A stretch of 64,000 bases of DNA, from contig JAFSAU010000008.1 in the NCBI GenBank assembly GCA_017442155.1, forward strand, positions 131,649 through 195,648, in the 5' to 3' direction. Shown here piece by piece: positions 1 through 9,658 of this stretch (its first letter is position 1; each line of letters opens with the position of its first letter). The notes under the pieces are model-generated. The model was not told the DNA's origin. It was given only the letters and a program-made list of their open reading frames with translations, and did not search any database. This stretch comes from Clostridia bacterium. Lineage in GTDB: Bacteria; Bacillota; Clostridia; UMGS1883; UMGS1540. The translations under genes were made by a program, and so were the position numbers.

Positions 1-1084
1 GGCAAAAATCGCAGAGGCCGCAGCCGCAGTTTTTCCGGAGGCTGAAATTATAGAAGCACCCGTGGCTGACGGGGGCGAGGGCACACTGGACGCGATTATG
101 CAGGGACTGGAGCTGGAAACGGTCACTCTTTCTGTTACGGGACCGGATTTTGAGCCATGCAGTGCTGTTTATGGTAAACAGGGAGATACGGCCTATATTG
201 AGATGGCAAGAACGAGCGGACTTTGCATGTCCCGGCTCCGCGAGGCGAAAAAAACAACTTCCCGTGGCTTTGGTGAGGCGATTTTGCACGCGCTCGAGGG
301 CGGCGCAAAAACGCTGTATATGGCGATTGGCGGCAGTGCTACTAACGATGGCGGCATGGGAATGCTGGAGGCACTCGGTGTTCGCTTCCTGGATGCAAAC
401 GGAAAAGCCCTGGAGGGAAAGGGTGAAAATCTGACGCATATCTGCACAATCGATACAAGCGGCCTTACGCCACTTTTGCAGGAGGCAGATTGTTATATTA
501 TTTGTGATGTACAGAATCCGCTGCTCGGTGAGACAGGGGCTACACGGGTGTATGGTCCGCAAAAAGGTGCGGGAGAAGCCGATTTGGACATGCTGGAAAA
601 GGGCATGGAAAAGTATGCGGAATGTGCGGCGAGGACGCTTGGTGAGCGGTTTGAAACGCTTCCCGGCGCGGGGGCGGCCGGCGGTGTGGGTTTTGCCCTT
701 CTGGCCTTTGCAGGTGCAAAATTCTGTCCAGGCATTGAAACCGTGCTGGATATTATCGGTTTCGATAAAAAAGTGAAAAATGCAGACCTGGTTATCACGG
801 GCGAAGGGAAAATGGATGGCCAATCTGCTTTCGGGAAGGCACCGGTGGGCGTCGCGCAAAGATGCGGCGGTATCCCCGTGGTTGCCATGGTGGGCGGCAT
901 CGGCGATGGGTTTGAAGCTGTGTATAATAGGGGAATCACGGCTGTTTTCTCTGTTTTTGACAATGCAATGCCGCTTTCGACGGCAATCGAAAATGCCGCT
1001 CCTATGATGCGCCGTGCGGCAGAGCGAATGCTTAGGACAGTAAAAGCAGGTATGCAAATCAGCAAATACATGAAACCATATTAA
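1..1084 (+). CDS. Glycerate kinase, 5'-truncated by window edge
   Basis: Phosphorylates glycerate with ATP (2-kinase or 3-kinase type not resolvable) and feeds it into glycolysis. The reading frame is open from base 2, so the gene starts outside the window; the early motif ADGGEGT (from about base 65), the AIGGSATNDGGMGMLEALG block and the GPQKGA block are typical of the GlxK/GarK family. About 360 codons are present, close to the usual 370-380, so only a short N-terminal part is missing. The C-terminal MVGGIGDG segment is complete. It is followed at once by a hairpin that could end both this gene and the converging minus-strand gene. Neighbouring glycan-degradation genes make a role in sugar or sugar-acid catabolism plausible, but that is inference. 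Confidence 0.93.
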   Translation, partial: AKIAEAAAAVFPEAEIIEAPVADGGEGTLDAIMQGLELETVTLSVTGPDFEPCSAVYGKQGDTAYIEMARTSGLCMSRLREAKKTTSRGFGEAILHALEGGAKTLYMAIGGSATNDGGMGMLEALGVRFLDANGKALEGKGENLTHICTIDTSGLTPLLQEADCYIICDVQNPLLGETGATRVYGPQKGAGEADLDMLEKGMEKYAECAARTLGERFETLPGAGAAGGVGFALLAFAGAKFCPGIETVLDIIGFDKKVKNADLVITGEGKMDGQSAFGKAPVGVAQRCGGIPVVAMVGGIGDGFEAVYNRGITAVFSVFDNAMPLSTAIENAAPMMRRAAERMLRTVKAGMQISKYMKPY

Positions 1085-1090
1085 AATGGA

Positions 1091-1144
1091 ACAGGCTCTT
1101 TTTGTAGTCCGAATATAGTACACGGCTACAAAAAGAGCTTCTGT
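1091..1144. terminator. Bidirectional hairpin terminator between convergent genes
   Basis: A 13-bp perfect stem (GCTCTTTTTGTAG at 1095-1107 with its complement at 1126-1138) separates the converging glycerate kinase and glucan synthase genes. The A/T-rich stem supplies U-rich stretches in both directions, so it could serve both transcripts. Confidence 0.7.
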
Positions 1145-1183
1145 TTGTTTGAAAACTATCGGCTGGTTTTGGAAGCGGAGATA

Positions 1184-4100
1184 TTACCGAATGGTAATCT
1201 CATGGAGTTCTCCATCATCAAACAACTGAATATTTTCCCCATCGCCGTACACATGAAAGGTGTGCGGCGTGTTTTTGTACCGGTATTTTACGGTGATACC
1301 TTTTTCGGGAATCGGCAGACAGGGGTGGAAGGACACCTTGTCACCCTCATGCTGAAAGCCGACCATATACCGTATGCCCAGCCGGTACATCCAAGCCGCG
1401 GCACCAGTATACCAGGTCCAGCCGCCCCGTCCCTCGTGACCGGGAGCTGTGTATACATCTGCGGCTAAAACGTACGGCTCCGTTTTATAACGGCTGACTT
1501 CGCCCGGTGTTTCCGTATGGGAAATGGGATTCAGCATCCGGAAAAGCTCGCGGGCTTTCTCTTTTTCGCCTGAAAGTGCAAAAGCCATAATGGCCCAGAT
1601 GGCACCGTGGGTGTATTGTCCGCCGTTCTCGCGGAGACCTGCCGGGTAGCTCTGGATATAGCCGGGAGAAGGAATGGTACTGGTAAAGGGAGGGGCCAGA
1701 AGGCGTAACAGTTCATTTTCCCGGTCTACCAGCAGTCGGTAGACACTATCCATAGCTGTTTTTTGCCGCATAGGCCGCGCACCGCCGGCAATGACGGCCC
1801 AGGCCTGGCTGATAGCGTCAATACTGCATTCTGCACAGGCCGAGGTACCTAAAGGCGTACCGTCATCGAAAAAGGCGCGGGCGTAATGCGTACCGTCCCA
1901 GGCCTCCGTTTCTATCGCCTCCAGAAGCCGCAGTGCTTCACGTCTGTAACGTGCGGCCCGCTTGGTATCGCCCTTCTTTTCGGCAACGGGGATAAACATA
2001 TCCAGAACGGATTTCAGGAACCAACCGAGCCAAACGCTTTCGCCTTTACCTCCGATGCCGACAGCATTCATGCCGTCATTCCAGTCTCCGCCGCCCATCA
2101 GGGGCAACCCGTGTGCACCGGCGGGGAGAGAAATCTCAATTGCCCGTATGCAGTGCTCATAGAGAGAATAAGGATTTGTGTGCCCTTTCACAAAGGTATA
2201 TCTCTCTTCCTCATTCTCACGCAGGGGAGGCTCCTCCACAAAGGGTGCCGTCATATCCCAGATACTGTCATCTCCGGTTTCTTTTGCATACAGACAGGCT
2301 ACATACGGGAGAAAAAGACGGTCATCAGAAAAGCGGGTGCGGACACCCCTTTCGTCGGTATGCCACCAGTGAAAGACATCGCCCTCCGTAAACTGATGCG
2401 CCGCGTGGAGCATAATCTGGTTCTTTACGAGTGCAGGTGCAAGGTCAATCAGTGCAAGAGAATCCTGCAGCTGGTCCCGGAATCCGAATGCGCCGCCGGA
2501 CTGATAAAAGGCGGTACGGGCAAAAAGCCGGCAGGCCGTAGCCTGATAGGGAAGCCAGCGGTTTAGCATCAGGTCTGCCGCTGCATCCCCGGTTTCCACA
2601 GAAAGGGTGCTTAAGAGCTGGTTCCAGTACGCCTTGGTCTCCCGCAATGCAAGTGCCGCATCGGTCATTTCCGGCTTTCCTTCGCCTAAAATAAAGACGA
2701 TAGTTTTCGTTTCGCCTTTTTTCAGGGATAGCTCACTTTTGGCAGAAATAAGGTGTCCGCGCGCCGTACAATGACATTCTCCCGATGCGGTGAGATACAC
2801 CTCGCGTGCGGCGTTTGTGAGCGCATTCCGGACCCGGACGCAGCCGCCGGTTTCCAGAACCGTAATCCGATCCGGGTGCGGGAGTGTTCCCAGCACTGCC
2901 GCGGCACTGTATTCTGCCGCCAGTGTTCGTTTTTCCTCACTAAGGTTGGAGAGACAGACCTGAATAATTTTTTGTGCCTTATCGGGCGGTGAAAATAGGG
3001 TCACCGTGTGCAGAATCTGACGGGTACTGCGTTCGTAAATCACATATCCGGCCCCATAACGAGTGCGATAAACACCTTCTTCGGGGAAGGTGGCGGCCAT
3101 GGGAGACCATATGTCGCCTGCTTCCGATATGGTGAGCCGCTCGGAAAGCGGATCGCGTACGGGGTCACAGAACCAGGGGGTAAGACGGAACGCGTGACTG
3201 TTTTCACTCCAGGTATACCCGCTTCCGCTCTCGCCTGCAATAAAGCCGAAGCCTGCATTTGCCACAACGTGGACCCAGGGAAGCGGTGTCTGTCCGGCCC
3301 GTGTCATTGAAATAATATATTCTCCCGTTTCTTTACAGAAACCGCCCCGTCCGTTGTCGAATAAAAGCGGTATCGGCGGTAGTGTGCCGTCCTCCGGTTT
3401 TTTCGAGGGGCTTTTTTCGGCAGGGAGGGGCGTAAAGGGGGGCAGTGCGCCAAAGCCGCCGGATGCTGCATCAAGATATAAAGTCGAGGCGGCGAGCAGA
3501 AGGTCATAATCCGCACTACAGAGTTCGCGCCTGCCAAAGATAAAGACGCTGCCGCTTTTTCGCTTTTCTGCCATTTGGAAAAGAGGACGCGTATAGCCGC
3601 CCGGCTCGTCGCAGAACACCGCCAGATCAGCGCGCAGACCACAGGTTTTCCAGAACTGTACAGCTTTAAGGGCTTCTTCTAAAAGTGGCTCGTCCTCGAG
3701 TGTGGTGAGACGAAGCGTCAGAATAGGAAAGTCGCCGGAAATCCCGAGTTTCCAGATTTCCTGCAGCGGCAGTAAATTTCTGGTACGTGCCTCGGCAATC
3801 TGCGGCACTCGTGCGCCGCCCCGGATCATAAATGCGGCGGCGTGCAAAAAACGCGCCTCCTCTCCCTCTTTAAAGATTAGAGCAGGGTCACGGGTGGCGG
3901 CTGGCATGTGAGACGGGTCGCTGTTTTTGTACCGCTGGACAATTTCATCGGCTTTTTTCTCGCTTTCAGCAAGACCGGCAAGAAAGGTGACAGACCCGCT
4001 TGTGCCGGGCTCCAGCGCAATGCGGAGTTTCAACGCAAAGCAAGGGTCAAGCACCGTTCCGGTTTTACCCGACGGAATACTGCCGGATGAAACGGTTTTG

Positions 4101-7100
4101 GGTATGTCTGTGTTTCGGCCAAAGAAGGAGAGGCGGTCGGTATCAAACTGCAGGCCCCCCTCCATTTCGCCTTCACAAACTGCAGCGGCAAAGCCCACAA
4201 ATGTTTTTTCGTCAGAACTGCGCTTTTGTCGGGACGCATAGAGAACACCGTCCTTCTCCCCGGTAGTAATAAAAAGCTTTGAAAAGGCAGGATGTGCATT
4301 TTCTGCGGCAGCAGAGGTCAGGGAAGGCACAGTGTAATAGTACACCTCAAACACCCGTCGTTTCTTACCCTGATTTATCAGCGTAAGACGTCGGATTTCT
4401 GCATTTTCTTCTGCGCAGACTGTGACACTGAGCCGGGTGGAAAGTACGTTTCCTTCTCCGCGGAATTCGGCAGAATTACCGGTAAAGATACACTCCGAAC
4501 CGTACCCGTCGATAATTTCGCCGGATACGGTATTGATAATTTTGATGCTCTGTCCGCCGCCGAGGAGGGGAGGGAAGGAATTGAACTGCACACCGTCTAA
4601 GCTGCTGCGCCCTTCTCCGGCCGTGTCGATGTGTACATGATAGTTTCCGTTTGACAGCAGCTGTACCGGACGGGGGCACGTTTCCTCTCTCTGGTAAATC
4701 CGCTCGCTCTGGACACTGGTCTGCCAGCGGAAACGGACAGGCTCCACCCGTTCATGGATGTCCTGCATAACGGCGGCGTGTACGGGTACCCGTTCCTTCA
4801 GAAGGGGCTCGGCGGCACGGATGGCAGCGTGGGAATGGAACCGACGTTGCAGACTGTTTTTGCACAGCAGATTTGTGATTGCAGCCAGCGACATGCCCTG
4901 ATGGTGGGCCATGTAGCTTTTCACAATTCCCCGGCGCATATTACCGCCCAAACGCGTACGGGTGTAGTCGGCAGCTTCAAAAAAGCCGTATTCGCCATAT
5001 AGTCCGTCCCGCCGCATTATCTGCATGTTGGCGATGGCCCCTTTAGGGTCCTCCATAAGCGACAGAAGTGTGGCGTAGGGGGTAATAACCACATCTTCAT
5101 TATCCCGGCGGCAGAGTCGAAGCTCCGGGACGCCGAAGGCATTGTACTGATAGTTTCCTTCGTTGTCGAAGGCGTAGAAGCCGGATTCGGAAACCCCCCA
5201 GGGCACCCGCCGCCGTTTGCCGTACCGTTTCTGACAGCGGATGGCAAAACGGTACGTTTCGGAAAGGAGAGAATTGTCGTAGCTTTTCATAAGAAGCAGC
5301 GGCATAAAATATTCAAACATGGTACCCGACCAGGAAACAAGCCCCCGGTAACCGTCCGCGGCGACAAGTCCCCGACCGAGCGAGAACCAGTGTTCCGGTG
5401 GAATCTGGCCGAGCGCAATGGCAAGGAACCCGGCCTGACGCGCTTCGCTGATGAGAAGATCGTAGTAGGAATCGGTCAGACGGTTTTCCTCCAGAGAAAA
5501 GCCAATGGAAAAAAGCTTCTTTTTTGCATTGTACAGAGGGCGAAAATCCGTGTTTTCCGCAAAACGGAGAAGCCGAGCGGCAAGAGGCGCATCCGCACCT
5601 TTTTGTTCCTGAATGCCCATGGCCGCTGTCAGGAGATAACAGGCGAGGTTACCGCTGTCCACCGTGGAAATATAGCGGGGTGGGAGAGGACGGAGCGTGC
5701 GGGTATCATACCAGTTATAGAGATGTCCATGCCAGGTGGGCAAACTTTCCAGTGTGTCCATGGTTTTGCTGATGCGATCTTCCATTTCTGCATCCGAAAT
5801 AAAGCCTAAGTCGTTTGCGCAAAGACAGGCGAGAATGCCGAGACCGATATTTGTAGGGCTGGTACGGTGCGCTGCACCACGGTAAGGCTTGACCTGCACG
5901 TTATCCGGCGGCAGAAAATGGTCCTCCTCCGTCATATAATCCCGGAAAAAGTGCCAGATGCGCTCTGCCGTCTCGCGGAGCATGGCTTCGCCTTTCGGCG
6001 GCAGGGTATAGACGTCCGGTTCCGGCTCAAGCCCTGCAATATAGGCAAGCGCGGGCGCGAAAATCCAGATAACGGCCAGAAGAAGCTGTATTCCCCCGGA
6101 GGGAAAAGCACCGGAAAGGCAAGACAGCACCAGAAAAAGACCAAGCAGCACTGAAGGCATCATAAAACGGAAAGAAGCCGGAAGCGTATGGCGGCGTCCC
6201 TTTTCGGCGTCGGCGGCTGTAACCCACTGGAGTGTGCGGCGGTGGGTAAAGGAACGCCACAGTCCTGTAAGAGCAGCCGAAAGGGATGTAAAAGCGGTGT
6301 GGGCGAGGAAAGCAATGGATAGTGTGGCCTGATAAAGGGCAGAGCGGACACCGTAAATAATGTTGGCTGTCATTTTTTCACCTAAGTGAAAGAAGTTCTT
6401 CTGAAAAGCGGAATCGAGAATTGTGAAAAAGATGGGAAGCATAAGGGCCAGAAAAGCTACCAGTGCCGGAATGCCGCCGCCGGAAATCAGAAGCAGGAGT
6501 GTGAAAAAAGGTGTCAGACTTCTGCGGAGATTATCAAAAATTTTCCAGCGAGAAAGGGCAGAAATCGGATTTTTCACCTTTTTCCCCGCACTGTCACGGA
6601 CACGGGAAAAAAGCCAGGGAACCGTTTGCCAGTCTCCGCGGATCCAGCGGTGCTGGCGGGTGCTGTGGTCGGCAAGACGGTGGGGAAAGGAGTCGAACAC
6701 CTGTACGTCGGAGGCGAGACCGCAGCGGACATAGCTTCCTTCCAGAAGGTCATGGCTTAAAACCGTGTCCGGAGGGAAGGAGAGACAACTCAGAAACGTG
6801 TCCACATGGTATAGTCCCTTGCCGGTGAACACCGATTCACCGAACACATCCATGTAGAATTCAGAAACGGAAGATTGGTACGTATCAATGCCGCCCTGGC
6901 CTGCGAAAATTCTGGAGAAAAAGGTACGGCCCGCGCTTTCCAGCCGCAACGACACGCGCGGCTGAATGAGGCCATAGCCTTCCGTTACTCTTCCGTTTTG
7001 TATGATAGGCGCGTGCATGGGGTGGAGGGCGATGCCGGCAAGACTGCGTGCGGCACCGGGAGGAAGAAGCGTATCATCATCTAAAGTCAGTACATACCGG

Positions 7101-8401
7101 ATGCCGGTAAGCTCTTTGACCACCCCCGCGGTATAACGGAACGTGTATCTGTCCCGGAGGAAAGCATTAAGATCACAGAGTGCACCGCGTTTCCGTTCCC
7201 GTCCCATCCATTTTTTCTGTCGTGGGGCGAATTCCTGACCGCGGCATAGCATATAAAAACGGTTGCCGTATTTTCTGTTCAGTGTATCAATGGCATCGGC
7301 GCAGGCAGTAATGATTTCCGGGTCTTCCATACGCTCAGCACTGTCGCGGAAGTCGCCGAGGACCGCAAATCGCAGAGCTTCCTCCCGGTTGGCAAGATAA
7401 CAGATTTCCAGCTTTTCAGCCATTTCTGCTGCCTTTTTCGGGGAGGATAGCAGCGTAGGATAAACCACCAGAATTTTTTCGGGGATCCCCTCGGATAGTT
7501 CCAGCCGGGGCAGATGTCGAACGGGCGTGGCGCGAAGCAGACAGTACTGCAGAATCTGTACGGCAATATCCATGGCAGGAAGTATGGCCAGTATAAGCCA
7601 TACCAGATGACCAGTCAGAGAATAAAAGCTCCAGAGAAACACAGCGGTGAGGGAAAAAACGCCAAAAAGATAGAGAGCCGTAAGATGGTTGCGTTTCTTT
7701 CCGGGCAGGGAAAGAGCATGGCGCAGGAGGGGTTCTCCTTCGCCGATAAGATAATAGCCCACATGTGCTTGTTTCCCCTTTTTTCCTCTGGTAAGGGCGG
7801 TTACCTGCTCTGCCACAAAAGCTTCGCTTTTACCGCATCGCACTGCAAACCGGGCCACAGCACGGCGGTACTGTACTTTGGAAGCAAAGGTCATGGCGGA
7901 GAAAGCCAGGTCGGAAGAAAAAGCGGCATCCACGGCCGAGTGACGTTCAAACAGTGCTTTTATATCCAGCTCTCTCAGAGAAAGCAGTGATTTTACCACC
8001 GTTCCCATATTTTCTTCCGCCTGCGGTCGTGAACAGAGTGAGGCGGCACGGGAAAAAAGGGCGGCAGACAGTGCCGCGGGCAGAAAGCGAAGTTCTTCTG
8101 TAGAAAAAGGAGTAGAACTCTGCTCAGCACGCATGGCCTCGGAAAGAGCCCATTCTTCAAGTCTGTATTCCTGCCCGGCCAGATACCCGCTTGCCCAGAG
8201 GTACATGCGGGCGGCAGCTTTTTTGGTATGACGGGACGTAGTGCGGAGACGCCGGAGTGCTGTGTATTCCTGGGCAAAAATGTAGAAATTATCACAGAGC
8301 CATTCTGCTGTTGTGCCGCTGCGGATACTTTTTTTCTCTCTGCGAAGCATGGTATACGTTTTCTGTATCAGCGCAAAGCTGCGCTTTATACTTTTCTTCA
8401 T
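1184..8401 (-). CDS. Cyclic beta-1,2-glucan synthase-like protein (GT84 / glycoamylase-like / GH94)
   Basis: A very large (2405 aa) membrane protein. The first ~320 residues are followed by two membrane helices (about 245-300), then a family-2-fold glycosyltransferase with the acidic LDDDTLL motif (D441-D443), a later SHDLLEG motif and RQHRW (about residue 585), matching the D,D,D,QxxRW signature; more helices lie around 640-800. A glycoamylase-like domain follows (TSPTNIGL, then the LPTWHGHLYNWYDT motif), the part that in studied synthases closes the ring (GH189). The C-terminal half is GH94-like with GGDWNDGMN, where D2109 is the expected catalytic acid region. The start at 8401 is chosen for the AGGAGG just upstream; an in-frame ATG 45 bases earlier lacks one. 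Family knowledge: UDP-glucose is polymerised, cyclised and length-controlled. Substrate is inferred. Monocistronic on the minus strand. Confidence 0.88.
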   Translation of the reverse strand: MKKSIKRSFALIQKTYTMLRREKKSIRSGTTAEWLCDNFYIFAQEYTALRRLRTTSRHTKKAAARMYLWASGYLAGQEYRLEEWALSEAMRAEQSSTPFSTEELRFLPAALSAALFSRAASLCSRPQAEENMGTVVKSLLSLRELDIKALFERHSAVDAAFSSDLAFSAMTFASKVQYRRAVARFAVRCGKSEAFVAEQVTALTRGKKGKQAHVGYYLIGEGEPLLRHALSLPGKKRNHLTALYLFGVFSLTAVFLWSFYSLTGHLVWLILAILPAMDIAVQILQYCLLRATPVRHLPRLELSEGIPEKILVVYPTLLSSPKKAAEMAEKLEICYLANREEALRFAVLGDFRDSAERMEDPEIITACADAIDTLNRKYGNRFYMLCRGQEFAPRQKKWMGRERKRGALCDLNAFLRDRYTFRYTAGVVKELTGIRYVLTLDDDTLLPPGAARSLAGIALHPMHAPIIQNGRVTEGYGLIQPRVSLRLESAGRTFFSRIFAGQGGIDTYQSSVSEFYMDVFGESVFTGKGLYHVDTFLSCLSFPPDTVLSHDLLEGSYVRCGLASDVQVFDSFPHRLADHSTRQHRWIRGDWQTVPWLFSRVRDSAGKKVKNPISALSRWKIFDNLRRSLTPFFTLLLLISGGGIPALVAFLALMLPIFFTILDSAFQKNFFHLGEKMTANIIYGVRSALYQATLSIAFLAHTAFTSLSAALTGLWRSFTHRRTLQWVTAADAEKGRRHTLPASFRFMMPSVLLGLFLVLSCLSGAFPSGGIQLLLAVIWIFAPALAYIAGLEPEPDVYTLPPKGEAMLRETAERIWHFFRDYMTEEDHFLPPDNVQVKPYRGAAHRTSPTNIGLGILACLCANDLGFISDAEMEDRISKTMDTLESLPTWHGHLYNWYDTRTLRPLPPRYISTVDSGNLACYLLTAAMGIQEQKGADAPLAARLLRFAENTDFRPLYNAKKKLFSIGFSLEENRLTDSYYDLLISEARQAGFLAIALGQIPPEHWFSLGRGLVAADGYRGLVSWSGTMFEYFMPLLLMKSYDNSLLSETYRFAIRCQKRYGKRRRVPWGVSESGFYAFDNEGNYQYNAFGVPELRLCRRDNEDVVITPYATLLSLMEDPKGAIANMQIMRRDGLYGEYGFFEAADYTRTRLGGNMRRGIVKSYMAHHQGMSLAAITNLLCKNSLQRRFHSHAAIRAAEPLLKERVPVHAAVMQDIHERVEPVRFRWQTSVQSERIYQREETCPRPVQLLSNGNYHVHIDTAGEGRSSLDGVQFNSFPPLLGGGQSIKIINTVSGEIIDGYGSECIFTGNSAEFRGEGNVLSTRLSVTVCAEENAEIRRLTLINQGKKRRVFEVYYYTVPSLTSAAAENAHPAFSKLFITTGEKDGVLYASRQKRSSDEKTFVGFAAAVCEGEMEGGLQFDTDRLSFFGRNTDIPKTVSSGSIPSGKTGTVLDPCFALKLRIALEPGTSGSVTFLAGLAESEKKADEIVQRYKNSDPSHMPAATRDPALIFKEGEEARFLHAAAFMIRGGARVPQIAEARTRNLLPLQEIWKLGISGDFPILTLRLTTLEDEPLLEEALKAVQFWKTCGLRADLAVFCDEPGGYTRPLFQMAEKRKSGSVFIFGRRELCSADYDLLLAASTLYLDAASGGFGALPPFTPLPAEKSPSKKPEDGTLPPIPLLFDNGRGGFCKETGEYIISMTRAGQTPLPWVHVVANAGFGFIAGESGSGYTWSENSHAFRLTPWFCDPVRDPLSERLTISEAGDIWSPMAATFPEEGVYRTRYGAGYVIYERSTRQILHTVTLFSPPDKAQKIIQVCLSNLSEEKRTLAAEYSAAAVLGTLPHPDRITVLETGGCVRVRNALTNAAREVYLTASGECHCTARGHLISAKSELSLKKGETKTIVFILGEGKPEMTDAALALRETKAYWNQLLSTLSVETGDAAADLMLNRWLPYQATACRLFARTAFYQSGGAFGFRDQLQDSLALIDLAPALVKNQIMLHAAHQFTEGDVFHWWHTDERGVRTRFSDDRLFLPYVACLYAKETGDDSIWDMTAPFVEEPPLRENEEERYTFVKGHTNPYSLYEHCIRAIEISLPAGAHGLPLMGGGDWNDGMNAVGIGGKGESVWLGWFLKSVLDMFIPVAEKKGDTKRAARYRREALRLLEAIETEAWDGTHYARAFFDDGTPLGTSACAECSIDAISQAWAVIAGGARPMRQKTAMDSVYRLLVDRENELLRLLAPPFTSTIPSPGYIQSYPAGLRENGGQYTHGAIWAIMAFALSGEKEKARELFRMLNPISHTETPGEVSRYKTEPYVLAADVYTAPGHEGRGGWTWYTGAAAWMYRLGIRYMVGFQHEGDKVSFHPCLPIPEKGITVKYRYKNTPHTFHVYGDGENIQLFDDGELHEITIR

Positions 8402-8496
8402 ATAACCCTCCTGATTTTCCATAGTCTGCTTTATTTTTGCCCGCAATGGAAAACGTTATGCGATTATTTTGTTTTTTGCAAAGAACAGAAAGCATT

Positions 8497-8665
8497 TTGC
8501 TATTGCAATTTCGGGAAAAATATGCTATAATGATTTCATCTTTGATGAAAGCAATGAATTGCCTTCGGCATGAATTGAAACTTGCAGTTTCATGAATTGA
8601 GCCTTGTGGCTCATGAATTGCACTAAAGTATATTAAAGGCAATTCAATTCATGTTGCAATAGCAA
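8497..8665 (+). repeat. Tandem small-hairpin array bounded by 12-bp inverted repeat
   Basis: Four short hairpins follow one another: 8534-8550, 8560-8570, 8576-8592 and 8598-8613. The last three are separated by copies of ATGAATTG (8554, 8570, 8592, 8613), and inverted CAATTCAT occurs at 8645. The whole stretch lies between TTGCTATTGCAA (8497-8508) and its exact complement (8654-8665). The stems differ in sequence but each is self-complementary, suggesting structure is kept rather than sequence. It fills most of the 341-base gap between the glucan synthase and the next gene and would form the leader of the downstream transcript. Confidence 0.75.
8503..8531 (+). promoter_or_regulatory. Sigma-70 type promoter upstream of hairpin leader
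   Basis: TTGCAA (8503-8508), a 17-base spacer and TATAAT (8526-8531). The start point would fall near 8538, so the hairpin array would be transcribed as the 5' leader of the gene at 8743. Confidence 0.75.
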
Positions 8666-8742
8666 TAATTCATGGCGGAATAAAAATGTTTGGAATCTAA
8701 ATTGTACACAAATTCTATACTTTAAAAATGGAGGGATTTTAT

Positions 8743-9591
8743 ATGAGTTGGTATACATTTTCTGGCTTTGCCGATGAAATTGATGTGGATTTGAACGTGC
8801 AGATGGACGTGCTTGAATCCATCGGGATCCGCTATCTGGAGCCACGGGGCTGCGGAGGAAAGAATGTTTCACTTCTGACAGAGGAGGAAGCAAAGGAAAT
8901 AAAAAAGGGCTGGGACAAAAGAGGCTTCAGAGTGTCCGCTGTCGGCTCTCCTGTTGGAAAAGTGAAGCTCGATGTGCCGCTGGAGGACGATTTGCAGGTG
9001 TTTCGTCGCGTACTGAAAACAGCAGAAATTTTTGATACGAAATACATCCGTGTTTTTACATGTCTTGTGCCGGAGGACGAACCGGCAGTGAAATTCCGTG
9101 ACCGTGCACTTTCGCGGATGCAGGCTTATGTGGATGCGGCGAAGGGGCATGATGTGATTTTGCTGCACGAAAATGAGGGCGGCTATATCTACGGCCGTGC
9201 ACCGGAGCAGTGCCTGGATATTTTTGAATCCATCGGCAGTGATAAGCTTCGGGCTACTTTCGATGCAGGCAACTTCTCTTACGCAGGCTATGATGCGCTT
9301 AAGGCTTACCATATGCTGAAGGAGCATGTGGAATATATTCACATTAAAGATGCCAAAAGTGACATGACAATCGTGCCGCCGGGTATGGGGGATACGGATT
9401 ATCCCGCAATCCTTCGGGAGCTTCGGGATAGCGGTCGCAATTATTTCCTTTCTATGGAGCCACATTTGTCCGCTTTTGAAGGTCTTGCCGATATAGACGG
9501 AAGTGGAATTCAGCTGTCCCCGGATGGGAACAAACCGGAAAAGTTTAAACTGGCCCATAAGGCAATCTGCGATATATTGAAAGCGATATAA
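8743..9591 (+). CDS. Sugar phosphate isomerase/epimerase-like TIM-barrel protein
   Basis: A 282-residue member of the AP-endonuclease-2/xylose-isomerase-like TIM-barrel superfamily, presumably cytoplasmic. Candidate metal ligands of the fold are visible in order: Glu in LLHENEGG, Asp in ATFDAGNF, His in YIHIKDAKSD and Glu in FLSMEPH. The family isomerises or epimerises sugars, and some members cleave 3-keto-glycosides; the substrate here cannot be told from sequence. Start at 8743 is chosen because GGAGGG lies 8 bases upstream; the ATG at 8728 has no ribosome site. It is a single-gene unit behind the promoter at 8503 and ends at a strong hairpin terminator. A second, diverged member lies at 19849 inside the glycan locus. 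Confidence 0.88.
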   Translation: MSWYTFSGFADEIDVDLNVQMDVLESIGIRYLEPRGCGGKNVSLLTEEEAKEIKKGWDKRGFRVSAVGSPVGKVKLDVPLEDDLQVFRRVLKTAEIFDTKYIRVFTCLVPEDEPAVKFRDRALSRMQAYVDAAKGHDVILLHENEGGYIYGRAPEQCLDIFESIGSDKLRATFDAGNFSYAGYDALKAYHMLKEHVEYIHIKDAKSDMTIVPPGMGDTDYPAILRELRDSGRNYFLSMEPHLSAFEGLADIDGSGIQLSPDGNKPEKFKLAHKAICDILKAI

Positions 9592-9603
9592 TAAGAAAAC
9601 AAA

Positions 9604-9648
9604 GGGAGATGTAAAAAATGAGCCTTTTACATCTCCTTCTTTTTTTAC
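9604..9648. terminator. Hairpin terminator shared by convergent genes
   Basis: A 12-bp perfect stem (GGAGATGTAAAA at 9605-9616 with TTTTACATCTCC at 9625-9636) is followed by TTCTTTTTTT. An A-run on the other side lets it also act on the minus strand for the convergent DUF11 gene. Confidence 0.85.
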
Positions 9649-9658
9649 ATTCCTGACA

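Noticed and set aside
1886..2566. 226-residue plus-strand frame inside the glucan synthase gene
   Set aside because: Shadow of the conserved GH94 domain with no ribosome site.
8554..8620. ATGAATTG repeats as a CRISPR array
   Set aside because: Repeats are only 8 bases, spacers are self-complementary and short, and there are no cas genes.
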